A stretch of DNA of 64,000 bases, taken from positions 186,001 through 250,000 of the forward strand of contig NZ_WUWN01000001.1 in NCBI RefSeq assembly GCF_009846865.1, given 5' to 3'. This DNA is from Puerhibacterium puerhi. GTDB lineage: Bacteria; Actinomycetota; Actinomycetes; Actinomycetales; Cellulomonadaceae. A model generated the notes under the pieces. It was not told where the DNA came from. It did not search any database and saw only the letters and a program-made list of their open reading frames with translations. A program made the position numbers and the translations under genes. Positions 26,315 to 35,456 of this stretch are shown here, in pieces (position 1 is the stretch's first letter; every line of letters starts with the position of its first letter).

Positions 26315-27357
26315 GCGCCGGCCTGCTCGGCCTGCTCGACGACGTCGCCGCCCTCGCCAAGCTGGCGGCCGCCTCGATCGACGACGTCGGCGCCGCCGCC
26401 GGGCGCGCCACCGCCAAGGCCGCGGGCGTCGTCGTCGACGACACCGCGGTGACGCCGCAGTACGTGCAGGGCGTCAGCCCGGCGCGGGAGCTGCCGATCG
26501 TCAAGAAGATCGCGATCGGCTCCATCCGCAACAAGCTGCTGATCATCCTGCCGGTGGCCCTGGTCCTCAGCCAGTGGGCCGAGTGGCTGCTGACGCCGAT
26601 CCTCATGCTCGGCGGCACCTACCTCGCCTTCGAGGGCGCGGAGAAGATCTGGGGGCGCCTGCGCGGGCACGACGACCACGCCGCTCCCGCGGCCGAGGTC
26701 GGCCCGGACGCCGAGAAGACGGTGATCTCCAGCGCCGTGCGCACCGACCTCATCCTGTCGGCCGAGATCATGGTGATCGCGCTCAACGAGGTCGCCGAGC
26801 AGGGCTTCTGGTCCCGCCTGGCGATCCTCGCGGTGGTGGCGGTCGTCATCACCGTGGCTGTGTACGGCGTGGTCGGGCTGCTGGTGAAGATGGACGACAT
26901 GGGCCTGACGCTCTCGCGACGCCGGTCGCCCGCCGCCCAGCGGTTCGGGCGCGGGCTCGTCAGCGCCATGCCGCGCGTGATGGCGGTGATCTCCGTCGTC
27001 GGCACGGTGGCCATGCTGTGGGTCGGCGGCCACATCCTGCTGACCGGCGCCGACGAGCTCGGCCTGCACGCGCCGTACGAGGCCGTGCACCACGTCGAGG
27101 AGAGCATCCACCACGCGGTCGCCGGCGTCGGCGGCGTGCTCGCCTGGCTGTTCAACACGCTGTGCTCGGCCGTGGTCGGCGTCGTCGTCGGCGCGGTCGT
27201 GGTGGCCGTGATGCACGTGCTGCCGTTCGGTCGCAGGGGTCACGGCGAGGGCCACGGCGAGGGTCATGGCGAGGGTCACGACGGGGGTCACGACGGGCAG
27301 GCCGCCGCGGCGCCGGCGCCGCGGCACGACGCCGCGGGCGAGGCCTCGGGGCGCTGA
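26311..27357 (+). CDS. DUF808 family integral membrane protein
   Basis: This 348-residue protein matches the DUF808/YedI family: SAGLLGLLDDVAALAKLAAA and DDTAVTPQYVQGVSPARELP at the N-terminus, then PIVKKIAIGSIRNKLLIILP (about 62-81). Four to five membrane helices run between residues 72 and 310, and ILSAEIMVIALNEVAEQG lies near 145. The family is widespread and of unknown function. The C-terminal 45 residues are a His/Gly/Glu-rich tail (GHGEGHGEGHGEGHDGGHDG) that could bind divalent metals and is unusual for the family. The GTG start overlaps the stop of an upstream short ORF. Confidence 0.9.
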   Translation: MSAGLLGLLDDVAALAKLAAASIDDVGAAAGRATAKAAGVVVDDTAVTPQYVQGVSPARELPIVKKIAIGSIRNKLLIILPVALVLSQWAEWLLTPILMLGGTYLAFEGAEKIWGRLRGHDDHAAPAAEVGPDAEKTVISSAVRTDLILSAEIMVIALNEVAEQGFWSRLAILAVVAVVITVAVYGVVGLLVKMDDMGLTLSRRRSPAAQRFGRGLVSAMPRVMAVISVVGTVAMLWVGGHILLTGADELGLHAPYEAVHHVEESIHHAVAGVGGVLAWLFNTLCSAVVGVVVGAVVVAVMHVLPFGRRGHGEGHGEGHGEGHDGGHDGQAAAAPAPRHDAAGEASGR

Positions 27358-27418
27358 GCAGCCGCCGCGCGCGGCCCGGCGCGGGCCGCCGGGCTGACGG
27401 CCACCCTCCTCGCGGTGG

Positions 27419-27424
27419 GACAAT
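27419..27424 (+). promoter_or_regulatory. -10 box GACAAT before trmL
   Basis: GACAAT lies seven bases upstream of GTG 27432 with no Shine-Dalgarno sequence, indicating a leaderless promoter of its own. Confidence 0.4.
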
Positions 27425-27431
27425 CGCCGTC

Positions 27432-27971
27432 GTGCCGACCGACCCGCAGAGCTCACGACCGCCCGCCGCCAACCCGCACGTGACGGCGCCGCCCGCGCCG
27501 CCGTCGGCGTTCGCGCACGTCGTGTACTTCGAGCCGCGGATCGCCGGGAACACGGGCTCGGCGATCCGGCTGGCCGCCGTGACCGGCGCCCGCCTGCACC
27601 TGGTGGAGCCGCTGGGGTTCGACCTCGAGGAGTCCAAGCTGCGCCGCGCCGGCCTGGACTACCACGACCTGGCGGTGATGGACGTGCACCCCGACTTCGA
27701 CGCCGCGCTGGCGGCGCTGCCCGGCGCGCGGGTGTTCGCGTTCACCGCGCACGCGGACACGGTGTACACCGACGTCGCGTACCGGCCCGGGGACGTGCTG
27801 CTGTTCGGGCCCGAGCCGACCGGCCTGCCCGAGGAGGTCATGGCCCACCCGCGGGTCACCGACCGGGTGCGCATCCCGATGCTGGCCGGGCGCCGGTCGC
27901 TCAACCTCACCAACGCCGCCTCGATCGTCACCTACGAGGCGTGGCGACAGCAGGGGTTCCCGGGCGCCTGA
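27432..27971 (+). CDS. trmL: tRNA (cytidine(34)-2'-O)-methyltransferase TrmL
   Basis: This 179-residue SPOUT methyltransferase modifies the wobble base of tRNA-Leu isoacceptors using S-adenosylmethionine. Family landmarks are VVYFEPRIAGNTGSAIRLAA (residues 29-48, including the NTG motif), LHLVEPLGFDLEESKLRRAG, DVLLFGPEPTGLPEEV (AdoMet-binding knot loop near 125) and IPMLAGRRSLNLTNAASIV near 155. About 25 N-terminal Pro/Ala-rich residues precede the conserved core. It is a single-domain protein, matching TrmL rather than larger SpoU enzymes. Confidence 0.95.
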   Translation: MPTDPQSSRPPAANPHVTAPPAPPSAFAHVVYFEPRIAGNTGSAIRLAAVTGARLHLVEPLGFDLEESKLRRAGLDYHDLAVMDVHPDFDAALAALPGARVFAFTAHADTVYTDVAYRPGDVLLFGPEPTGLPEEVMAHPRVTDRVRIPMLAGRRSLNLTNAASIVTYEAWRQQGFPGA

Positions 27972-28004
27972 CGCACCCTCCCGCCGCCGTCCCGCTCCGC
28001 CGGG

Positions 28005-28125
28005 TTGTCAGAACCAGCGCTTGTCAGAACCAGCGCGGGCTATAGCGCGCCCTCGTACTGACACGCCGCCGGGCCACCCGGGCTGTCAGAACCAGCGCAG
28101 GCTATTGCGCGCCCTCGTTCTGACA
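28005..28125. repeat. Two 42-bp palindromic repeat elements plus a partial copy
   Basis: Copies at 28022-28063 and 28084-28125 share 39 of 42 bases. Each is bounded by TGTCAGAAC and (in the second copy, perfectly) GTTCTGACA, with an internal GCGC-GGCTAT-GCGC stem. A partial copy of the first 15-16 bases lies in tandem at 28005-28020. They sit between convergent genes and could act as terminators, but the paired, near-identical form suggests a dispersed repeat family. Confidence 0.85.
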
Positions 28126-28151
28126 GCTCGGGGAGGCGGGCCGCGGGACGC

Positions 28152-28826
28152 TCAGGGGGCCAGCAGCCAGGACGCCGCGCGCAGCAGCAGCTCCTGGTGG
28201 CCCGGGGCGTCGTAGGAGCGCGCGTCGTGGCCCAGGCCCGAGTAGACGGTGCGCCCGCCGTGCGCCTCGTGGACCCACAGCGCGGGGTGCCGGGCGCCGT
28301 CGTCGTCGCGCACCCAGCCCAGCACCTGGGCCGAGGGCGCCACGCGCAGCCCGCAGTACCGCTCGTCGAACGCCTCGACGCGGCCGAGCCCCTCGGTGAC
28401 GGGGTGGGCGCCGACCGCGAGCTCGAGCACGGCGTCCCCGATCGGCGGGTGCCCCGAGACGCCCTCGACCCACCGGCCGCCGAGCACCGCCTCGAACCCC
28501 GGCTCGAAGGTGTTGGCGGACTGGTGGACGGCGAGCAGCCGGCCGCCCGCGCCTGCCCACGCCGCCAGCCCGGCGTGGAACGGCGCCCAGTCGGCGTCGG
28601 CGTCGATCCCCGCCTCGCGGTAGCCGGGCTGGGACGTGCCAGCGTTCACCACCAGCAGGTCGACGGCGTCCAGGTCGGCGAGGGCCTGCGGGAACGTCGA
28701 CCGCACCTCGACGTCGAGGCCCGGCAGCGCGGCGAGCACGAGGGCGAGCCGGTGCGACGTGGCGGCGTGGTCGTGCCAGGGGTCCTCGTACCGGCCGCGG
28801 CCGGCGAGGACGAGGGCGCGGGGCAT
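28152..28826 (-). CDS. ThuA-like domain protein
   Basis: This 224-residue protein has the glutamine-amidotransferase-like ThuA fold: RALVLAGRGRYEDPWHDHAA at the N-terminus, DLLVVNAGTSQPGY near 60, GGRLLAVHQSANTFEPGF near 100, GHPPIGD, and a C-terminal GRTVYSGLGHDARSYDAPGH near 200. ThuA proteins occur in sugar catabolism clusters, often near oxidoreductases, but their reaction is not established. The ATG at 28826 overlaps the stop of the PfkB gene (ATGA), so both proteins are made from one transcript and probably act on the same compound. Confidence 0.88.
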   Translation of the reverse strand: MPRALVLAGRGRYEDPWHDHAATSHRLALVLAALPGLDVEVRSTFPQALADLDAVDLLVVNAGTSQPGYREAGIDADADWAPFHAGLAAWAGAGGRLLAVHQSANTFEPGFEAVLGGRWVEGVSGHPPIGDAVLELAVGAHPVTEGLGRVEAFDERYCGLRVAPSAQVLGWVRDDDGARHPALWVHEAHGGRTVYSGLGHDARSYDAPGHQELLLRAASWLLAP

Positions 28827-30007
28827 CAGGGCTCCTCGGTCTCGGGAAGGGGGTCGACGGCGGCCAGCCAGGAACGCGGTCCCACGTGCTGCACACGCTG
28901 CGAGCCGACCCCGGCGGCGACCTCGACCGCGTCGGTGAGCCGCCGGCCCGACGCCAGTGCCGCGGTCAGCGCGCCGTGGAACGCGTCGCCCGCCCCGAGG
29001 GTGTCGACGGCGGCGACGCCGGAGACCTGGGTCGTCTGCCCGTAGGGGCTGCCGTCGGGGAACGTGAACGCGGTCGTCTCGAGGTCCACCGGACCCGGCC
29101 CGTGCGTGACGACGGCGGCGCGGGCCCCGAGCGCGAGGACGGCCGCCACCGTGCGCCGGCCGGGCGAGGGCGGCGCGACGCCGGGCTCCGCCGCGGCGGA
29201 GGCGGTGAGCGGCGACGGCCCGAGGAGACCGAGCCCGGGCGCGACGCGGGCGGGCAGCGCCTCGCCGGGGATCGCGAAGTCCGCCGAGCACGCCGCGACG
29301 TCAGCGGCGGGGAGCAGCTCGGCGAACAGCGGGCGCCACCGCCCGCAGTCGAGCACGACGAACGGGCGTCCGGCCGCGCCCGGCACGGCGCCCGCCGCGG
29401 CCCCCGCGGCCGGCCCGGCGTCTGCCGCGCTCGCGGCGAGATCCTGGGCGTCGGTGACGTCGGGCAGGTCCTCGGGCGGGAACCGCCGCGGCGTGGTGCC
29501 CAGCGCGTCGAGGTGCGCCAGCACCGCGCGCGCGATCGCCGGGTGGTGCCCGTCGAGCAGCACGGCGTCGGGCCGCGGCAGCGCGGCCAGCGCCTCGGGC
29601 GTCGGCGCGGGCGCGGCGGCCAGGGCGGCGTCGGCCGAGACGACGGACCGCTCCCCCGTCGCCTCGTCCACGAGCACGGCCGAGACGGCGAGCGGGAACG
29701 CCGCGGCGTCCTCGGCGGGCGGCCCGGCGTCACCGGCCGCGACCGGGCCGGCGACGACGTCGAGCACCTCGACGCCGTGCGCCTCGAGGTCGGCGCGAGC
29801 CGCCGTCGCGACGGGCCCGGTGCCGAGCGCGGTGACCAGCACGGCCCGCACGCCGAGCGCGGCCGCGGTGACCGCGGCGTTGGCGGCGGGGCCGCCCGCG
29901 GCCACGTCCTGCCGGCTCGCGGTGATCTTGCGGTTGCGCCCGGGCGGCGCGGCGGCCCGGTGCACGACGTCGAGCGTCGTCAGCCCGACGAACCAGCAGA
30001 CGCCCAC
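28826..30007 (-). CDS. PfkB-family carbohydrate kinase
   Basis: This 393-residue ribokinase-type kinase starts at GTG 30007 with GGAGGGAGG upstream. PfkB signature 1 is AAGGPAANAAVTAAALG (about residues 36-52). Signature 2, with the catalytic aspartate, is VDTLGAGDAFHGALTAAL near 348. Two Ala/Pro-rich insertions (about 95-115 and 190-215) make it longer than the usual 300-330 residues. Substrate is unknown; candidates are ribose, fructose, tagatose-6-phosphate or nucleosides. It is co-transcribed with the ThuA-like gene, which hints at sugar use. Confidence 0.88.
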   Translation of the reverse strand: MGVCWFVGLTTLDVVHRAAAPPGRNRKITASRQDVAAGGPAANAAVTAAALGVRAVLVTALGTGPVATAARADLEAHGVEVLDVVAGPVAAGDAGPPAEDAAAFPLAVSAVLVDEATGERSVVSADAALAAAPAPTPEALAALPRPDAVLLDGHHPAIARAVLAHLDALGTTPRRFPPEDLPDVTDAQDLAASAADAGPAAGAAAGAVPGAAGRPFVVLDCGRWRPLFAELLPAADVAACSADFAIPGEALPARVAPGLGLLGPSPLTASAAAEPGVAPPSPGRRTVAAVLALGARAAVVTHGPGPVDLETTAFTFPDGSPYGQTTQVSGVAAVDTLGAGDAFHGALTAALASGRRLTDAVEVAAGVGSQRVQHVGPRSWLAAVDPLPETEEP

Positions 30008-30022
30008 GCGACCTCCCTCCAC

Positions 30023-30099
30023 GTCGTGGGTACAGGGGTTGTGGGTGCAGGACACGCCGGGCGATCCGCGGATCGCCCGGCGTGTCCTGTACCCACGAC
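30023..30099. terminator. Large perfect palindrome between aldo/keto reductase and PfkB genes
   Basis: A 42-base perfect palindrome without a loop (30048-30089, centre CCG/CGG) is flanked by further complementary 12-base arms (30023-30034 and 30088-30099, GTCGTGGGTACA). It lies downstream of the aldo/keto reductase and immediately upstream of the next gene, so it probably terminates the reductase transcript. Confidence 0.7.
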
Positions 30100-30118
30100 G
30101 ATCAGCTGTCCTCGACGG

Positions 30119-31180
<1,062 letters not shown>

Positions 31181-31199
31181 GGGCCCATCCTGCCCCGTC

Positions 31200-31265
31200 C
31201 CGGGCCGGCACGGGCCGCAGCGCGCCAGCCGCGGCGCGCTGCGGCCCGGGTGCCGGCCGGCCCGG
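31200..31265. terminator. Strong hairpin terminator after the permease gene
   Basis: A 16-bp perfect stem (31211-31226 with 31233-31248, six-base loop) is extended by outer complementary GC-rich arms from 31200 and up to about 31265. It separates the amino-compound permease from the downstream aldo/keto reductase. Confidence 0.75.
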
Positions 31266-31267
31266 CG

Positions 31268-32698
31268 TCAGCGCAGCGCCGACTCCGCGGCGGCGAGCTG
31301 GTCGAACTCCTCCTCCGGCGCGTTGGCGACGAGGCGGTGGCGGCTCCAGAACCAGAAGTAGGCCAGGGAGGCGGCGAAGATCGCCGCCGTGACGCCGGCC
31401 GCCAACGGGTCGACGACGAACGTCGCGACCACGGCGACCAGCGACAGCACGAGCGCCAAGCCCGTGGTGACCACGCCGCCCGGGGTGCGGTAGGCGCGGG
31501 GCATCTCCGGCTCGCGCACCCGCAGGACGATGTGCGACAGGTTCAGCAGGACGTAGGAGACCGCCGCCCCGAACACCGCGATGTTGATGAGCTGGTCGCC
31601 GTCCTGGATGGTCGCGGCCAGCACGAAGCCGACGGCGCCGGGGACCACGAGCGCCCAGGTGGGCGTCTTGCGCGCGCTGGTCACGGACAGCCAGCGCGGC
31701 AGGTAGCCGGCGCGCGAGAGCGCGAACAGCTGGCGCGAGTATGCGTAGACGATCGAGAAGAACGAGGCGACCAGGCCGGCCAGGCCCGCGTAGTTGACGA
31801 AGGTGGCCAGGCCGGGCTGTCCGACGGCGGCGAGCGCGTCCGGCAGCGGGCTGCCGGAGTCCGCCATCGCGGCGGACCCGGCCCCGCCGGGGGCGAGCAG
31901 GAGCACGGTGAGCCCGGTGACCACCAGCACGCCCATCCCGGCGATGATCCCGCGGGGCAGGTCGCGGCGCGGGTCGGAGGCCTCCTCGGCGGCCAGCGGC
32001 ACGCCCTCGATGGCGAGGAAGAACCAGATGCCGAACACCAGCGCCGCCACGGCCCCGGACCAGCCGAACGGCAGGAACGTGCTGGCGCCGGCGGCCTGCG
32101 TCGGCACGATGTCGAAGAGGTTGTCGACGTCGAAGCTGCCCACCATCCCGGCCGCGAACACCACGAGCGCGACCACGGCGACGGCGCTGATGGCGAACAT
32201 CGCCTTGAGGGCCTCGCCCACGCCGACCAGGTGGATGCCGATGAAGATCGCGAAGCAGGCGAGATAGACCGGCCAGCTGCTGGTGAGCCCGAACAGGCCG
32301 AGCGACTCCACGTAGCCGCCGATGAAGACCGCGATCGCGGCGGGCGCGATCGCGTACTCGATGAGGATCGCCATGCCGGTGGCGAAGCCGCCGAGGCGGC
32401 CCAGCGCCCGGCGGGCGAACCCGTACCCGGCGCCGGCCGTGGGCAGCGCGGAGGACATCTCCGCCAAGCCGAACACCATGCACGCGTACATCACGCCCAT
32501 GGCCACGAACGCGATGAGCAGGCCGCCCCAGCCGCCCTGGGCGAGGCCCAGGTTCCAGCCGGAGAAGTCGCCCGAGATGACGTAGGAGACGCCGAGGCCG
32601 GCGAGCAGCACCCAGCCGGCGGCGCCGCGGCGCAGGGAGCGTTCCGCGAAGTAGGTGGCGTCGGCGGTGGCGGCCGAGGCGCGGTCGATGACGGTCAT
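31268..32698 (-). CDS. APC-family permease, probable ethanolamine permease
   Basis: This 476-residue transporter has 12 membrane helices. It resembles the ethanolamine permease branch of the APC superfamily: LLAGLGVSYVISGDFSGWNLG (about residues 30-50), FGLAEMSSALPTAGAGYGFARRALG, YAIAPAAIAVFIGGYVE, and WFFLAIEGVPLAAEEASDPRRDLPRG near 228-253. It lies 48 bases downstream of a kinase gene on the same strand and opposite an aminotransferase-fold phospholyase, which together suggest import of ethanolamine or a similar amino alcohol. A hairpin follows the stop. Substrate is inferred. Confidence 0.85.
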   Translation of the reverse strand: MTVIDRASAATADATYFAERSLRRGAAGWVLLAGLGVSYVISGDFSGWNLGLAQGGWGGLLIAFVAMGVMYACMVFGLAEMSSALPTAGAGYGFARRALGRLGGFATGMAILIEYAIAPAAIAVFIGGYVESLGLFGLTSSWPVYLACFAIFIGIHLVGVGEALKAMFAISAVAVVALVVFAAGMVGSFDVDNLFDIVPTQAAGASTFLPFGWSGAVAALVFGIWFFLAIEGVPLAAEEASDPRRDLPRGIIAGMGVLVVTGLTVLLLAPGGAGSAAMADSGSPLPDALAAVGQPGLATFVNYAGLAGLVASFFSIVYAYSRQLFALSRAGYLPRWLSVTSARKTPTWALVVPGAVGFVLAATIQDGDQLINIAVFGAAVSYVLLNLSHIVLRVREPEMPRAYRTPGGVVTTGLALVLSLVAVVATFVVDPLAAGVTAAIFAASLAYFWFWSRHRLVANAPEEEFDQLAAAESALR

Positions 32699-32746
32699 GG
32701 CTGGTCCTTCCGGGGCGGTGCTGGGGGACGGGAGCGGCGGGACGGC

Positions 32747-33814
32747 TCAGTCGAGGAGCCAGGTGGGCGAGGCGAGGAACCGGCGGGCGACGTCGAGGGT
32801 GCCGGGCAGCTGGGCCGCGTGGAGCCCTGGCGGCAGCGCGTCGGGCCGGTGGTTGGTGGTCCAGCCGAGCATCGTCAGGCGCCGCAGCATCGACAGGGCG
32901 CTGGCGTGGCGCACGTCGTCGGAGTCGAGCGGCGCGACCTCCCCGTACCCGGCCATCCAGGCCCGGGCCATGGCCGGGGCGTACGGCTCGTGCTCGACGA
33001 AGGACAGCGCGGCGGCGTAGTCGTACAGGTAGTAGCCGAACCCGCAGTCGTCGAAGTCGATGACCGTCAGCCGGTCGCCGTCGGCGAGGATGTTCGACGG
33101 GCGCAGGTCGGCGTGGATGAGCCCCCAGCCGCGCTCGTCGCGATCGAGGTCGGCCAGCAGGGCGACGGCGCGCTCCTGGGCGCGGACGAGCAGCGCGGTG
33201 TCGGCCGGGTCCGTGACCGCGTCCTCCCACCGGCCCCACCGGCACGTCGGGCCGACCATGTCCTCGATCGCCCAGGTGAACCGGGTGAAGCCGGGCGGCG
33301 GCGTCCACCGGCGCGCGTGCTCGTGGAACAGCGCGCTCCAGCGGCCGATGACGCGGTAGTACGACGCCGGGTCGGGCAGGTCCTCGAGCACCCGGCCCGG
33401 CACGTACCGCGTGCTCACGCAGGCCCAGGTGTTGCCCCGGGTGTCCTTGACGACGGCGGCGTACGCCCCGCGCTGGGTGGGCACCGGGAGGATGAGGTTG
33501 ACCTCGTCCAGCTCGTGCAGGGCGCTGAGCCACGCGATCTCGGAGCTGATCGCCTCCGGGCCCCCGACGTAGCCGGGCTGGCTCACCCGCACGACGCCGA
33601 CGGGGTCCCCGTCGACGTCCAGCCGGAACGTCGCGTTCTCGGAGACCGTGATCAGCGGCATGTCGACGCGCATCGGGTCCAGGCCCCAGGCGGCGCACAC
33701 GCCGCGGTGCAGCCAGTACGGCGCCGGCGCGCCCTTGGCGAGCGCGTCGAACGCGGCGAGCGAGACGGGCTCCCCCGCGGCGGGGTGCGCGGGCTGCGTC
33801 ATGGTGTCGGTCAT
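32747..33814 (-). CDS. APH-family kinase, predicted ethanolamine (or hydroxylysine) kinase
   Basis: This 355-residue phosphotransferase has the aminoglycoside/choline kinase fold. The nucleotide lobe includes ENATFRLDVDGDPVGVVRVS (about 58-77). The catalytic loop is LIHADLRPSNILADG near 242 (HxDxxxxN form) and the metal site is VIDFDDCGFGYYLYDYA near 262. This subgroup is close in layout to human hydroxylysine kinase. Its pairing with a class III aminotransferase-like phospholyase and an ethanolamine-type permease predicts ATP phosphorylation of ethanolamine or a hydroxy-amine rather than antibiotic resistance. AGGGA precedes ATG 33814. Confidence 0.82.
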   Translation of the reverse strand: MTDTMTQPAHPAAGEPVSLAAFDALAKGAPAPYWLHRGVCAAWGLDPMRVDMPLITVSENATFRLDVDGDPVGVVRVSQPGYVGGPEAISSEIAWLSALHELDEVNLILPVPTQRGAYAAVVKDTRGNTWACVSTRYVPGRVLEDLPDPASYYRVIGRWSALFHEHARRWTPPPGFTRFTWAIEDMVGPTCRWGRWEDAVTDPADTALLVRAQERAVALLADLDRDERGWGLIHADLRPSNILADGDRLTVIDFDDCGFGYYLYDYAAALSFVEHEPYAPAMARAWMAGYGEVAPLDSDDVRHASALSMLRRLTMLGWTTNHRPDALPPGLHAAQLPGTLDVARRFLASPTWLLD

Positions 33815-34118
33815 GTCTTCCCTCGCAGTCAGCGGGTCCGCCGGGGCGGACGGTGGCGCACGAGGGGAGCGGGCGGCTCGTCGGAACCCTCGCGCCCCGG
33901 CCCGCCCCGCGGCAAGGGCCGGGGCCCCCGCGCAACCGAGGTTTTACGTGGCCCGCGCGCCGTGACCGACCGTTTACGTGGCGCCCCGCGCCGTTACCGG
34001 GCCTTAACGGCCGGCCCTGTCCCCCGCGGGCCGGCGCTGGGGAGGATGAGCACCGTCGGGACGTCCCGACGGCGAGGCGGAGCCGGGCGGCTCGCCGAGC
34101 GACCCGAAAGGACCCACC
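33815..34118. promoter_or_regulatory. Divergent promoter region with two GlnR-like boxes
   Basis: This 304-bp region separates the kinase-permease operon from the phospholyase-GntR operon. Two sites fit the actinobacterial GlnR pattern AC-n9-AC: GTGAC-n6-TTTAC at 33962-33977 and GTTAC-n6-TTAAC at 33993-34008, 31 bases apart (three helical turns). A further TTTTACGTGG at 33942 repeats the TTTACGTGG of the first site. This A/T-containing cluster stands out in an otherwise very GC-rich gap. Control by nitrogen status is inferred. Confidence 0.5.
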
Positions 34119-35456
34119 GTGGCGACCCGTTCCACGATCATGGACACCAACAGCTTCCGGCCGGAGACGGCCCAGGGGCTGACCGCCGAGACGCTGGCGA
34201 TGACCCGGCGCCGCGCCGACCTGCTCGGCCCGGCGTACCGGCTGTTCTACCGCGACCCCGTGCACCTGGTCCGCGGCCGGGGGGCGTACCTGTACGACGC
34301 CGACGGCGAGCGCTACCTGGACGTCTACAACAACGTCGCCTCGGTCGGGCACTGCCACCCGCGGGTGGTCGATGCCGTGACGCGGCAGGTGAGCACCCTC
34401 AACACGCACACCCGTTACCTGCACGAGGCGGTGCTCGACTACGCCGAGGACCTCCTGGGCACCATGCCGGCCGAGATCGGCCGGCTCATGCTGATGTGCA
34501 CCGGGTCGGAGGCGAACGACCTGGCCGTGCGGGTCGCCCAGGCGTACACGGGCAGGCGCGGGGTCGTCGTCAGCGCCGAGGCGTACCACGGCAACACCGC
34601 CGTGGTCTCCCGGCTCTCCCCCGCGCTCGGCACCGCCCAGGACCTCGCGCCCTGGATGCGCACCGTGCCCGAGCCGGACGCGCGGCTCGCCGGCGACCAG
34701 GATCTGGGCGCGTGGTTCGCCGACCGGGTCGCCGAGCAGATCGCCGACCTCGAACGGTCGGGCGTCGGGTTCGCCGCCTTCCTCGCGGACTCGATCTTCT
34801 CCTCCGACGGCGTCTTCCCCGACCCCGCCGGGTTCCTCGCCCCGGCGATCGAGGTGGTGCACCGCGCCGGCGGCGTGTTCGTCGCCGACGAGGTGCAGCC
34901 CGGCTTCGCCCGCACCGGCCAGGCGTTCTGGGGCTTCGAGCGCCACGGCGTGGTACCCGACCTCGTCACCACCGGCAAGCCCATGGGCAACGGCATCCCG
35001 GTGTCCGGCATGGCGGCCCGGCCGGAGGTGCTGGCGGCGTTCGCCGACGACCTGCCGTACTTCAACACGTTCGGCGGCAACCCGGTGTCGGTCGCGGCGG
35101 CCCAGGCGGTGCTCGACGTCATCCGCGAGGAGGACCTGCAGATGCGCGCCGATCTCGTGGGGTCGGCGCTCCTGGCCGGGCTGCGGGATCTCGCCGCGCA
35201 GCACGACTGCCTCGGCCAGGTCCGCGGTGCCGGCCTGTACGTCGGGCTCGAGGTGGTCTCTCCCGAGGACGGCTCCCCCGCGCGCGACCTGGCGCTCGAC
35301 GTCGTGGAGGAGCTGCGGGCCCGGCGCGTGCTGACCTCCGTGTGCGGCGGCGGCGGCAACGTGCTGAAGCTGCGCCCGCCGCTGGTCTTCTCCGAGGACG
35401 ACGCCGCGTGGCTCCTGACCGAGCTCGAGGGGGCCGTGCGTACCGTACGGCCGTGA
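34119..35456 (+). CDS. Class III aminotransferase-fold enzyme, predicted ethanolamine-phosphate phospho-lyase
   Basis: This 445-residue PLP enzyme has YLDVYNNVASVGHCHPRVVD (residues 68-87), LMCTGSEANDLAVRVAQ near 127, FVADEVQPGFARTG near 252 and the PLP lysine in TTGKPMGNGIPVSGMA near 286. The NNVASVGHCHP and GKPMGNG wording is that of the AGXT2L (phospho-lyase) group rather than ornithine or GABA aminotransferases. Phospho-lyases split O-phosphoethanolamine into acetaldehyde, ammonia and phosphate. The opposite-strand kinase would make the substrate. GTG 34119 has GAAAGGA upstream; ATG 34140 is an alternative. Confidence 0.85.
   Translation: MATRSTIMDTNSFRPETAQGLTAETLAMTRRRADLLGPAYRLFYRDPVHLVRGRGAYLYDADGERYLDVYNNVASVGHCHPRVVDAVTRQVSTLNTHTRYLHEAVLDYAEDLLGTMPAEIGRLMLMCTGSEANDLAVRVAQAYTGRRGVVVSAEAYHGNTAVVSRLSPALGTAQDLAPWMRTVPEPDARLAGDQDLGAWFADRVAEQIADLERSGVGFAAFLADSIFSSDGVFPDPAGFLAPAIEVVHRAGGVFVADEVQPGFARTGQAFWGFERHGVVPDLVTTGKPMGNGIPVSGMAARPEVLAAFADDLPYFNTFGGNPVSVAAAQAVLDVIREEDLQMRADLVGSALLAGLRDLAAQHDCLGQVRGAGLYVGLEVVSPEDGSPARDLALDVVEELRARRVLTSVCGGGGNVLKLRPPLVFSEDDAAWLLTELEGAVRTVRP

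Noticed and set aside
32747-33814. Aminoglycoside resistance gene
   Set aside because: The APH fold is shared with choline, ethanolamine and hydroxylysine kinases. The permease, phospho-lyase and GntR neighbours indicate metabolism.
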